This document shows positions 1-12,500 of a stretch of DNA of 64,000 nt, piece after piece; position 1 is the first letter of the stretch; every line of letters begins with the position of its first letter. The notes beneath the pieces were generated by a model. That model was given only the letters and a program-made list of their open reading frames with translations. It had not been told where the DNA came from and did no database searches. The stretch comes from Symbiodinium natans (Eukaryota; Sar; Dinophyceae; Suessiales; Symbiodiniaceae). The position numbers and the translations under genes were made by a program. The stretch is taken from positions 1,465,001-1,529,000 of the forward strand of contig CAJNDS010000779.1 in assembly GCA_905221605.1 (NCBI GenBank). The letters are read 5' to 3'.

Positions 1-590
1 ATGCAGGCCCTGTCTCCCGCAATTCTAAAGACTAAACCCTAAATTCGAAACTTTGGTGTCCTCCGAAGACAGGAATTACAGGTGTCGCCATGACACCGAG
101 TCCCCCTTTAGCGTCATCTTCATGTATGGTACACTTGAAGACAAACCTTGACTGTCCTCTGAGTGCGTCCTCTGCGTTCTCTTGAAAGGCACTTTTTCTA
201 CGATCTTCGTTTCCTTCTCCAGCATGGACATGTCCAAAATGATCCCTGCAATGCGGCTTCAGTGTCATCTAGGCGTGGGCAAACAACAAAACCCTAAACC
301 CCAAACCCAGGCAGACGGCAAAGACGAGGCGGACCCTAGCGGAGTGCCTGGGCTAATTATGTTCTTTATATTTACTTGTTTTTAACACACTCAGCATGTT
401 GTTCTTAATTAGTATGATGATGTCCTTAGTAAGGCTGACTGGCAGTTGCCCCTAGTAAGTCTTGCTCCTGTTTTCTGATGGGACGAGCTGGGAGTCTACC
501 CTCAACCCTAAGCCCGGAAACCCACCAAAAAACACCCAACACCCAAGTTCACCGGCGCGGGTTGAAATCACCTATGGCTTCTTGCCACTG

Positions 591-648
591 CCCTAAACCC
601 TAAACCCTAAACCCTAAACCCTAAACCCTAAACCCTAAACCCTAAACA
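591..648. repeat. CCCTAAA telomere-type tract
   Basis: About eight perfect CCCTAAA units stand just before the acceptor of the exon at 664. Confidence 0.95.
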
Positions 649-663
649 CTGCCCTGCGCCCAG

Positions 664-730
664 GATGCTCAAGCCCCGGCTCCGAAGCAAACGGCGAAAA
701 AGAAGGGGCGACCTGGCTCAACTCAACTTG
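664..730 (+). CDS. eIF4G: Gene 1 exon, Lys/Pro/Ala-rich linker
   Basis: The acceptor is cag at 661-663. Translation reads DAQAPAPKQTAKKKGRPGS and continues to a GTAGGG donor at 731. It ends in phase 1 and joins in frame to the exon at 1694. It is assigned to the eIF4G-like gene by composition, phase and strand. The intron that follows begins almost at once with a dispersed repeat that also occurs at the far end of the window. Confidence 0.6.
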
Positions 731-3700
731 GTAGGGGATAGGATTAGGAATCCAACAAGAACTTCACCTGATCATTGTATCTACACTAGGGTTTAGGGTT
801 TAGGGTTTAGGGTTTGGGTTTAGGGTTTAGGATTAGGGGGACCCTTGGGGATATAGACCCTCTGAATAAGGTCCCTGTTTAAGAGAGCCAGAAGAGGGTT
901 AAGAAGGGGTTCCCTTTTCAGGGTCCCTCTCTATCCTACCTAGGACTTGGTAGCCCCGTAGTACCTGTAAACCCTCTTTTGGGTTCCGGGTTCCGTATTG
1001 GGAGGTTCCCCCCCTCTTGCGCAGACGCGAACAGTCCGTAGCAGGGATGTGTTTTTTAAATGTTCTTTTTGGGGGGCCACCCGGGGGGGGGGGGTACTAT
1101 AACCCCTCTGAAGGACTGTTAGCATAAAGTGGGAACATCCCAAGCCCCTTGCTAAGTCGCCAACCAACCCAAAAGGGTACCCTCATTGTAAGATGGCTTA
1201 CTGGGCTACCAAGTGAGCAGGGTTTAGGGTTTAGGGTTTAGGGTTTAGGGCATTTCTCCCAGTCAATGGTCTCCTCTCGCTGTGTCCTATGATAGTACGG
1301 CGTCTGATATTTAGGGTCCCCCGTCTTCTGGGACCGGACTGCTGGCGAAGGGTAGCCTTCCCTCCCGTGTTGGGTTACAAAGCAGGGACCATCATGTGAA
1401 CAGAAGCTGTCACAGCCAGCATATCCGGATCACACGACCCTAAACCCTAAACCCTAAACCCGGAGACTTGGAGGGAGACGCATGGCATAATTCTTGCTAG
1501 GGTTCCAAGTTCAGTATAGATTTGGGGAGTTGAGTTTGAAGCCCACGGATCTAGCCTGGACTGCAGGACATTTCAGGATGTGTTCAGTGATTGTCCCCTT
1601 TTTTTTTTTTTTTTGGGGGGGGGGGGGGGGGTTCTTAGGCAAATAGTAGGTGGGCTCCTGTCTTTTGCGGCTTTTGGGCTTCATCTTCTTCAGACACTCC
1701 CCTGAGGCTGGCCAACAAGAAGCTTGAGAAGACCACACCCGCCGCCGCAGAGCAGAACATTCCAAGCGAAGCCCTAAACCTCTGACGCACCCCAAATCCC
1801 TTAGTAGCTGAATAAGTACACTTTACACTTTTTGGGATACTGTATTCCCCAATAGAAGTGAAAGTGTACACTTTTGGGGGCTTATGAACTCAGCAACTAA
1901 GACCCCTAAACCGACATAGTTTAGGGCTTAGTTTAGGCTTACGTCTATAAGGCTCTGGTTTGGGCATGACAGTCAAGTGATGTTATTGAGTGCAGTTCCA
2001 TGTCCCTCCTTAGGAGCACATGCTTGTCGCATGTGTAGTCCTCTGCTGTGTCCAAGCCGTGATTTTCTGAGCAGCTGAGTAGGTAACCGGTAACCTTTTG
2101 GGGAAAATATCACCCTCCCGCAATTGAAATGTTAACCTTTTTTGGCACAGCAACTTGGTATTATGTGCTGCCAGGAACCCTAAACCCCAAACCCTAAACC
2201 CCAAACCCTAAACCCTCTTCGGAGATGGTGCTGCAGAATCCCTTGCAAAAGCTGAGAAAGCCTCAAACCACATCCCAGGAAAAGAAGGAGCCTGCCCCCG
2301 CAGAGGCCAGTTCCTTCGGCCGCAAAGCCTTAGTTCGGAAGCCTAAGTCCAAGCCCAAAACCCGAAACCCTAAATCCTAAACCCTAAAAACTAAACCCTA
2401 AACCCCAAGCCCTACGCGCTTGACCGTCTTTGATTCTCAGGTGTCTCAGAGTTCTCAAGCCAGAGTCGGATGCTCTTGGACAGAACTTTCAATTTTAAGT
2501 AGAAGCCCACATGCAAGCTATGCCGTCAGACTTGCATAATTTGGCCTTCTTTCATAGCCATAGCCAGAAGCCATGCCCCAAAATCCTCAGCTCCTCCCGC
2601 AATGCTGAGCTCCAAACCTATCTACCAGGATGGGCGATTATACCCTATCATCCCCCAAAAGGCCCTTAATAGGGTTCGTTATGGGGATTTTAAGGCCTAG
2701 TAGCCCATCCTGGTAATCTCTTTTAGCCGAGGCGCCCCTGCGCCAACAGCCCCCCAGACCGCGGTGGCAGCCGCACCCTCCTCCACTCCTGCCCCGGCGC
2801 AGGCCTGGTGGCCCTGTACCCTAAACCCTAAACCCTAGGGGGAAAGCAGTTGAAGGTTGCAAAAAAGAGCTTGTGTAAGCTTGGCTGCCTGGTGCTCGAC
2901 CACAGCACATAGGCACCGAGTTCGCCTCTCAAACTTTAACGCGCCGTGAAAAGCGTTGAGTATACTGTTTAGGGTTTAGGGTTTAGGGTTTAGGGCCTTT
3001 CCGGAAGGGCGGTGCTTTTGCACATCATTGCGGTTACGAACCAGGATGGGTAGGTAGACTTGCTTTGTCTGAGCTGTTTGCTTTGTCTCTCCCCCTCCCC
3101 TTTCTCTTGCTTGATTGAAGAGAAGCCCGGTCGGAATGGGGAGAAAACGGAAGATGGCCTTGTCGTGCTGAAGTTCATAAGAGACTTTTTGAGGATTGAG
3201 GGCAAGAGAATCATAGCACGTACACATGCACTCGGGCGACGCCTTCTGCGTAGCCGAAGGGTCTCCAACCTCATCTGACCCTAAACCCTAAACCCTACAA
3301 CCCTGAGCCCTAAACCCTAAACCCCTGCGAGCAAGAGCTTGTTGCCACAATGTGTAGTGGGCCTTCGGGGCTTGAACCGTCAACCTAGCAGAGACGTGGC
3401 CCCTTATGCAGGAGATGCTTCCGAAGATAGGGGTACCCTTTTTGGGGGTCCCTTTAAAGGGGATTCTCTTCTACTTTTTGGGGCAGAAAAGGGGTACCCC
3501 TATTGTCGGAAATTTTTGGGGTCCCTTTAAGGGGATTCTCTTCTACTATTTGGGGGCATAAAAGGGGTACCCCTATTTGGGGAAATGCCCAGAACGGTTT
3601 TAAAGTCACAAGGTCCCTCAACCCTAAACCCTAAACCCTTAACCGCCTTAACCCTTAACCCTTGACCCTAAACCCTAAACCCTAAACCCTAGGTCACGAC

Positions 3701-6700
3701 CCATTCTGTTTGGCGCAGGCAGAGGAAGCCGAGCGGACAGACCGGGCAGAGGGTGTCCTGCATGTAGGGTTTCGGGTTTGGGGTTTAGGGTTTAGGGTTT
3801 AGGGTTTAGTATAGGGGTCGGAATAGTTACTGGTAACATTCCCTTCTGGTCATAAAATAGTGGTATATAATTTGAAATACCGTATAATTCTACAAGGACC
3901 ATAAGGGAATACCACTACTACTACTACTAATAGCCCCCCCCCCCCCCCCCCCCCCGCCCTCCACCTCCAAAAAAAGCTATTCGAATCATGAAGGCCCCCT
4001 GGATTATGGTGTCGTTGCTTCGCCGCTCTGTTTCAAGACCCTTGCGCTGGTGGACTGCACCCTGCACTCACCTTTCTACCAAAATTTTAGGTCTGAGAGA
4101 TGTGACGGGATGTGACGACCTCGATGCTCTGAACCTCCGGCCCAAGTCGTATACCCCACCCTGATACCCCGGCCCTAAACCCTAAACCTGCAAGCCAAGA
4201 GTCCTACAGCAGTAGTTCTTATAGGGTTTTGGGTTTTGGGTTTTGGGTTTTGGGTTTGGGGTTTTGGGTTTTGGGGTTAATTAGGGTCCAGGGTTAGGGT
4301 TAGGGTTTAGGGTTTAGGGTTTGGGGTTTAGGGTTTAGGGTTTAGGGTTTAGGGGCTCGCCAAGCCGAGGCTTGGACGCGGGCAACACGTCCCAGCCGCT
4401 GCAGCGATGGCCGAACTTGCCGGCACCCACTGGGAACCTCCTCTGCAGGGTTTAGGGTTTGGGGTTTAGGGTTTAGGGTTTAGGGTTTGGGGTTTAGGGT
4501 TTAGGGTTTAGGGTTTGGGGTTTCAGCAGTGGGTCAAGATGAAGTGATGCAAGGTACGGATACCTGACTGAGCTTCTTGAACCTTTGTGCAGTAGTTCAG
4601 ACTCCGGCAACTCTTCAGTTGATCATTCTTTGGCCAAGTAGTGCACCTGCACAGAGTTGGGCGAACACGAAACGCCGTGATGCAAGTATTTGGCTAGTCC
4701 TCAAGCCCAGTTGCAAAAAGGGTTTAGGGTTTAGGGCACCTCGTCTGCAGTTGAGACATTTGGCTTTGTGTGTTTTTTTGGGGGGCTCAGGTTTAAGAAG
4801 GGCACACGGGTTGCACACCCGCGAAACATACCCCGTAACATACCCCCGAAGTTGCAGGCAAAGCAGCTCATGATCCCGCGAAACATACCCGAAACATACC
4901 CCCGAAACATACCCCGAAACATACCTCGAAACATACACGCGAAACATACCCCGACCCCAACACGTGTCGTGCGCCCCCCCATTAAAATACAAACCCATTT
5001 GGCCGACCGGCAGCAAGTACTTGTAGAGCGAGTTGAAAAACAAGGACCCGGAGTAGCCCCTTTTTCCGTTCTTTGAGGGCTGACCATCCCTTGCAAGCCC
5101 CTTTCGAACCAAAAAAGGCCACACTTTTTGTTCCCAGGTTTCTCTTGGGTCTAAAATGTTCCAGCTTGTGGGTGAACAGGGCCCTCCGGCAAGTCCGTTT
5201 TTCGGAAATGCACTTATAAACCATGGCCTGCGCCACGACTCCCTGAGCCGCAAAGCCAAGCACAGTGGAGAAGGAGCCAATCCAGGATTCGTATGTTCTG
5301 GACCCTAAACCCTAAAGCCTAAACCCTAAAACCTAAACCCGAAACCGTGTGTTCTGGAGGGCAGGCAGGTCACCCCACAACACTCCGCAGTCTTGCAAGG
5401 GACGGGCCTGATCAGCATTGATAAGCCCTACTGCTCGCAGAGCCCCGAAAGCTTAAACCCTTAAACCATAAACCCCTAAACCCGAAACCCAAAACCAAGT
5501 GGATCCTTCCACGTCCCCTGGGGCGCACCTAGGACCAACTCCCAGAACGCCAACTCCAAGCAGACCAGCTGCTCACGTCGGCAAGAGTAGCACGTTGGAT
5601 TTGCTGCGTTTTTTTCGACAACCCTAAACCCTAAACCCTACTTGACGGGTGCTTTTGCCACCCTAAACCCAAGATGCGATCAAAGTGCCAAGCACTGTAC
5701 GGTAAGGAGGAAGCCTTCAAAACCCGGATGCCCAGAGCCCAGATAATAAGGTACCCTTTTCTGGGGGTTGGTTACTTTACAACTGGTCTCGGGATGGGGG
5801 GGGGCTTTGCGTCTGCGGGGGGAGCGCGTGGAATTCCTAGTTGCTGAGCAACCTGTACCAAAAGGTTAACCTTTTCAATTCTGGTGGGATTAAATTAAAC
5901 ACTATGTACTTATACACCCCAAAACAGTACTAAGAGTCCCTTAATTACTGGCCCCCGCCCTACCTGCGAAATCGCAACCCCCAAGTGGGCGAATCAACAT
6001 TCCCACGTCGGCTCCCAAGCCATAGGCGCAGACCCAGCATCCTAGACCCGAGGCCCCAAAACCCTAAACCAATCCACAAGCTAAACCCTAAACCCTAAAC
6101 CCTATAGCGGTCCGCTTCAGGGGCTTTATGATTGCTTGAATCCTGGTAAACCGTTCTTGTCCCTAGACAGTTCAGCTAGGCGGGCGGCAGCCTCAAACCT
6201 TACACCTGCAGTTGCAGAAAGTGCTTGCAAGAACCCTAAGCCCTGAATCCTACCCCTAAAACCCTGCACCCTAAACCCTAAATCTTACCTCTAAACCCTA
6301 AATCCTACCCCTAAACCCTAAATCCCCTAAACCCTAAATCCTACCCCCTAAACCCTGCACCCTAAACCCTAAATCCTACCCCTTGCTTGTGGGCGCATCA
6401 AAGACTTCGCCTCCTCCATCAAAGCGCTGAACCTGGAGCCCATGCGCTGCTTGGCACTGGTTTTGGGAGGCTTTCGAAGGCTCTGCCGTGAGGGGGGGTT
6501 TAGGGTTTAGGGTTTAGGGTTGAGCTCTGCCGGGAGGGGAAGCCCACGACCTCTGTTCTCCTGAATGCTTCTGGCCCTCGAAGAGAGCGCAAGAGAGCCT
6601 GGAATCCCCCCCAGGGTGCGAGAACGGAAAGTGGAGAAACATACACTAGCTTGGGGGTTTAGGGTTTAGGGTTTAGGGTTTAGGGTTTAGGGTTTAGGGT

Positions 6701-9483
6701 TTAGGGTTTAGGGTTTAGGGTTTAGGGTTTAGGGTACCCTTACTATCTGGGCCACCAAGCCTTCAACCTTGCTGTAAAGAACCTCAACACTTACTGTTTG
6801 GCTGGTGATACTTCTTAGCATACTTATGAAATTATTTTGTCCCTTCTAGCGCTTTTTGGTAACCTACAAGGGTTCTTAAGGCACATGGGGAGTTCTCGAA
6901 ATGATGACCTCCATATCAGAATCGGAAAGCCACAAACAGCCATGATGCAGAGAACCGCCCTTACTCCCCCGCGAAACCCCAGCGTAAACCCCAAAAACCC
7001 TAACCCTAAACCGAAATTTTAAAACCCTAAGCCCTCTCAAAACCCTAAATTCCGACGTTTCCGCCCAGGAGCTGGGAACAGCCAGCCGCAGAAGGGCGGA
7101 CGCGCTGCACAGATGCGACCGGTGGCCCCCTTGGAGCTCCCGGCATCCCGGCAGAAGGGTTCCTACACACTAAACCCTAAGCCATAAGCACTAAACCCTA
7201 AACTCTAAACCCTAATCTCCCCTCTACGACCCCTGAAACCCTGTTGGGGTTCCAGTCCCTTGGTGCCTTCGGGCCTGATCCGAATATACATCTCTACAAC
7301 CCTCACATAGTTGCTACCTAGTGGCCGGCATGATGTGAGTATTTGTGGAAGGGTTTAGGGTTTAGGGTTAGGGTTTAGGGTTTAGGGTTTAGGGTTGCAG
7401 GGTTGCAGGGCGGCCTTGGCTCACGGGGATATTATCGAGGCGGGCGAAGTCTCTTGGAAAAGGGTTTAGGGTTTAGGGTTCAGGGAGTTTAGGCTTTAGG
7501 GAGTTTAGGGTTAAGGGTTTAGGCAGCTCCTCTTCGATGGCTGGAAGCCGAAACCGTCCAAGGAAGCCCCCTTACACCCTCGGCCCCCTCCAAGGCATCA
7601 GCGACTCAAGCGCTGCCGCAGCAGCCGCAGCAGCCGCAGCAGCCGCAGCAACAGCCAGCGCCACTTCGGCTTGTGTTCCTTTGTATCATTGTAGACTCCT
7701 CGCAGGACTTACAAGTAGCTGTTCTACAAAAGCCTACCAAATGAACTGAGCTCCCCCTCTGACACTGTCACCTCCTTTCTTGCAGCAGGCAGATTGGGCA
7801 GTCCGAGCGTGAGAGTCTCAATTCCCAAAAGCAGCCCAAGTCCGGCGCCCCCTCCCCCCACTTTGTCCTCCTCACCTCGCCCAGTTTCAAGGTTCCCTTG
7901 TGAAGCAACCAACCCCCAAAAATGCCCTGATTCCTGGGCTACCAAGCCATCGGGGAAAGATTATATTTGGGCAGGGGTAATCGCATGTTAGCACATTGGC
8001 CTTGAAGAGGCTGCAGAAAGCTGGGGTTGAGGGTTCAGAGGTTAGGCGCGTTCACGCAATGAACTTGTCCAATGTCGTCTACCAACTCTGCCTGTTGAGG
8101 ATGGTTAAACCCCAAACCCCAAACCCTAAACCCCAAACCAATCATGAAACCCTCAACCACAGGAGGACCCTAAGCCTTGAGCCTTTCACTTCTGGGAGAC
8201 AGGCCACAGCCCGCCGTGCAGGCGCAGCAGTTGGGGTTGAGGGTTTAGGGTTCAGGGGGGGCTCTTGGGGGGAGTTTAGGGTTTAGGGCTTCTGGAGCTG
8301 GCTAGTCCGCAAGCCCAGTTGCCCAATTGCACAAGGGGGTTCCAGACCCAAAAAAAGGTTTGGGGCTTCAGGGTTTCAGGGTTGTGTTTTTAGGGCTTAC
8401 AATTTTGAAGTAGGGTTCAGGCGGAGGGTGCGTAGGTTGGTGTGGCGATTTTCTGCTCAACTTGCTGCGAGATGCCCAGCCTACGTAAGAGCGGCCGACC
8501 AAAACTTAGACCCATAACACCGTCACATAACACGGAAAAATGTTCCTTGGGCTGCCCTAAACCCTAAACGACCCTAAACCCTATTTCATGCGGCTTGTTG
8601 AGCACAACACATAAATGCATGGGCTCAGGGTTTCTAAGGCAGTCGTGGATTAGAGCACAGGGAACTTGGAGGTTCTTGGGTACCGCAAACCCCAACGTTA
8701 GGCCTACAGATAGCCGACTTCAGGGACTTAGGGGGCTTGCAAGTACGTGATGGGGCTATAAGTGCCCTGAACCTGGGTTTAGGGTTTAGGGTTTAGGGTT
8801 TAGGGTTTAGGGTTATCGGGTTTAGGGTTTAGGGTTTAGGGTTTAGGGTAGCCACACGAAGCGGGGAGGGGCTGGTGGGGGGTTGGCCCTAAGCAGTGAC
8901 CAGGCCAAGCCCAGGTTCAAAAAGGGGGGGGGGGGGGTTATACTCATGAAGCAGCTTCCAGGCCCTAAACCCTAAACCTGAAACCCTAAACCCTAGACCC
9001 TCACAAGCGGGGGGATTTAGTACGACTCTGAGGGAGGATCAAGAGTCTTTGCAGGAGCAGCCCAAGGCGCTCCCTGCAGCTCCGGCGGCCGCTTGCACGC
9101 TTTGTATTTGGGTTGAGGGTTTAGGGTTCAGGGTTCAGGGTTCAAGGTTCAGGGTTTAGGGTTTAGGGGTGTTGGGGGGGGGGGGGGGGGGGGGTGCGGG
9201 CGTGGGGCTGCTCTTAAAGTTCAGGCTCAGGGGTGTGGGCCACAGAGGAGTTTAGGAGGTTCGGCTGGGCGAAATGTTGCAAGCTGTATCAAGCATTGTT
9301 AGTATAAGGGGGAACATCCCAATCCTTATCTGTCTTAAGGCAGAAGGGTTTCAGTGGCCTGACCGAGTCCCGTCGGAGGCCCAAAGGTGCGAGAAAAAGA
9401 AAGAAGAATAATAAGAAGCAGGCAGAGAGAGCGAGAGAGAGAGAGAGAGAGCGTTTTGTCGCGGCCACAGAGAGACTGAGAAC

Positions 9484-9516
<33 letters not shown>

Positions 9517-12500
9517 GCGAGACAGAGAGAAAGAGAGAGGGAGAGGAAGAGGAAGAGGAAGAGGAAGAGGAAGAGGAAGAGGAAGAGGAAGAGGAAAAGA
9601 GACAGAGAGAGAGACAGGGGGACTTGGGGTCAGCATCGCAGACAGCACTTCGGACGGATGCGCATTGCTAAGCGGCCTCCCTCGAGGGCTATGTTACAAT
9701 GTTTGCAGTAGGGAGGGAGGGAGGGAGGGAGGGAGAGGCAGAGAAAGAGCGAGAGAGAGAGAGAGAGATAGAGCGCGCAAGAGAGCGAGCACGAGAGCGA
9801 AAGGGCGAGCGAGCGTGCACGCACACAACGCAAGACATATACATGCACTAGAATTCACTAGAACTTTAGCCTTGAAGCTCACGTAATCTACATAGAATCT
9901 ACATCGTTCCAGGATCGACACACCTCCAATGCGCATAGCCTCGAATAACCTACAATAAGCTCAAGGCTCAAGCCCTCAGACCTCTTGAAGTTCGAACCGA
10001 GGCGGCGACCCAAGCCCAGACCCCTCCAGCACCGGCTGGTACGGCGCCTGCCGGCACTGGCAAGGCAAAAGGATTCAAGCTCAAGCGCCTCGACGGTGAA
10101 GAGTGAGTGAGAGGGGGGGGGGTGTAGATTCAGGTACCCTAAACCGCCTAAACCCTTCTTCTCTGCAGACGGTTTTTTGGTTCCCTCCAGAGTGTTTGTT
10201 TTTAATGAAGGTCGGCAGATTCAGTCTTCAGTGCCCTGTGTGTACAAAGGGCTTGTGTTCATAGGAACCCCATCCCCAGAAGGGCATTCAGGTCGAACTA
10301 TGAGTCGGGCCTTTGGCTCAGGGAGGATTTGTTTTCTATGTAGGTTTCCCCGACGGCGTGTTCCATTAGCGTGGTTGCGCCCAACGCGCTTGCCATCGAA
10401 GTTGGGCGCTGAAGGTGGTTGCAGCGTGTGGAAATCAAGAGGTGCAATAGACACTCGGGGGTTGCTTGGACGTCTGAGATATGTCGTTCTGCCTGAACCC
10501 GAAGTCAATTTGCCCTAAGCCCTAAACCTTACCCTAAACCCCACTCCCAAACCTCTAAGCCATCCTACCCTAAACAAACCTCAAGCCATTCCGAATCCCA
10601 AAACCCTAAGCCATTAAGCCCTAAACCTTAAGCCAACCCGAGACCCTAAACCCTAAGCCCTAAGCTACCCCAAACCCTGAGCCCCAAACCCTAAACCCTA
10701 TACCCTATACCCTATACCCTAAACCCGCTGGCGTGGGGGGGAAGTTTCTTGGGCATCCTAGGAACGCAGCGCTGACAAAGCCCGCGAAGACGGAGACTGA
10801 CGGCGAGAACAAGGAGGAGACTGGCTCAGCTTAGGGTTTCGGGTTTAGGGTTTAGGGCTCAGGGTTTTGGCTCAGGGTAGCTTCCGGTTCAGGATTGGGC
10901 GTGGAAGAGTTTGACAGCCTCTGTTCCAAAGGCCATGCGCTCAGATGTGGTGAGGCGTGTTTCTTTGCGCTGCAAGGGGCATCGAAATGCATGAAGGGTC
11001 CTTGGAGCTGCGTCGAGCTGGGCCTTGATAATTTGAGTTGGGTTTTGCTAAACCCTAAACCCTAAACCCCATAACTATCTAGGGACCACAAGGGAACAGG
11101 ATTTGCACATATTCCGACCCCCCATTTACAAATAGGTTCCTGAGAGCTCAAGGATGCACGAACCCCAAACCCCCAACCCCCGAACCCTAAACCCTATAAA
11201 CCCTAAACCCTAAACCCCTCTTAATAAAGCCGGGGGGGCTCAAGAACAAATGGAACCGAAAGCTCTTCACATGAGAGCTCCGCGCTGCTTGCGAGAACCT
11301 TCCAGAATTTTTTCGTTCGTTCCCGACGAGAAGCGGTTAACGACAACTAAGCACAAAGCCCAAGCCCTGCCACGCGCGCGAGTCGAAGCCCTAACCCTAA
11401 ACCCTAAACTCTAAACCCTGAACCCTGAACCCTGAACCCTAAACCCTAAACCCTAATCCCCATCCCTCCTCTAAACTGCAGGACAAGGCTCCGGCTCCGG
11501 CCCCTGCGCCGGTAATCACCGTCGTGGAGGAGTTCAGACTTTACGGTTTTTTAGGTTTGTTTTAGGTCTTTTTAAGGTGTTTGTTACGGTGTTTTAGAAA
11601 GATTGGTGTTTTTTTGGTGTATGTTTTTGTTTAAAGGAAATTCGGCTGTTTTATAACAAAGGTGTGACGTTTAGGGTTTTAGGGGTTGTCGCTATGTTAT
11701 AGTATTCCCTTATTGTCTTTTGTAAGTATACTACAATAACCCCAAAACCCTATTCGAATTATTCAGGCCCCTATATTACCGCCATGGCCACGAGTTATGG
11801 CTTCCTTGTGGCTGCGCGTGGCTGTAGGGGAAGGCGTGGGACGTGAAGCTAACAGTCCTTGGCTTGGAAACCTCTCAAAGGCCATGTGGGTTTAGGGTCA
11901 ATAGGGGTACCCCTTTTATGCCCCAAAATAGAGCAGGATCTCCTTAAAGGGACCCGCAAACAGGGTACCCCTATGTTCGGAAACCCACATGCCCTCACCC
12001 TAAACCCTAAACCCTAAACCCTAAACCCTGTGCATGGCAGGAGCCCGCTCCCATTGCCATCACCGACACTTCCGAGAGGAGCTTTCGATCATTTTGAGCG
12101 TGCTTGGAGGTTGGGTTTAGGGTTTAGGGTTTAGGGTTAGGGTTTAGGGTTTAGGGTTTAGGGTGTAGGGTGTAGGGTTTAGGGGTTAGGGGTTAGGGGT
12201 TTAGGGTTCATGGATGCGCATTAAGTAGTGGGTTATAAGTCTGGTTATATAATCTTCTTTAGGGGACCTTGTAACCCCACTTATAAGTACCCACGAACCT
12301 CCGAGGAAGGCGCCAGACAGGTAGGGTTGGCGTGTGTGGGGGGGGGGGGGGGCTTATGGAGCATCGTGACTTCGTACCTTCGCGGAACTGCTGTGCAACT
12401 CTCTCGCCAGTTTGTCTATATCTCCCTTCGGAATTTTATGCTCATATAAAACCCAAGAGGATATTAACACTTTTGTTTGTATTAAGGTTCTAAGGGGAGG

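Noticed and set aside
4615-5280. Long minus-strand open frame (221 codons)
   Set aside because: It runs through the cgaaacatacccc minisatellite of repeat F7 and telomere-derived sequence, has Met-Phe-Arg-Gly repeats from the array, and is opposite to all recognised exons.
7537-7749. Poly-Ala protein starting at the ATG at 7537
   Set aside because: The frame giving Pro-Gln repeats joins in phase with the exon at 7069; the poly-Ala frame is a shadow of the CAGCCG array.
9289-9936. Leu/Ser-rich minus-strand frames that look like signal or membrane proteins
   Set aside because: They are translations of (GA)n and (GAGGAA)n microsatellites.
10860-10880. Spliced-leader-like ttttggctca
   Set aside because: It lies inside an eIF4G intron next to GGGTTTT-type repeats and is likely a chance match.
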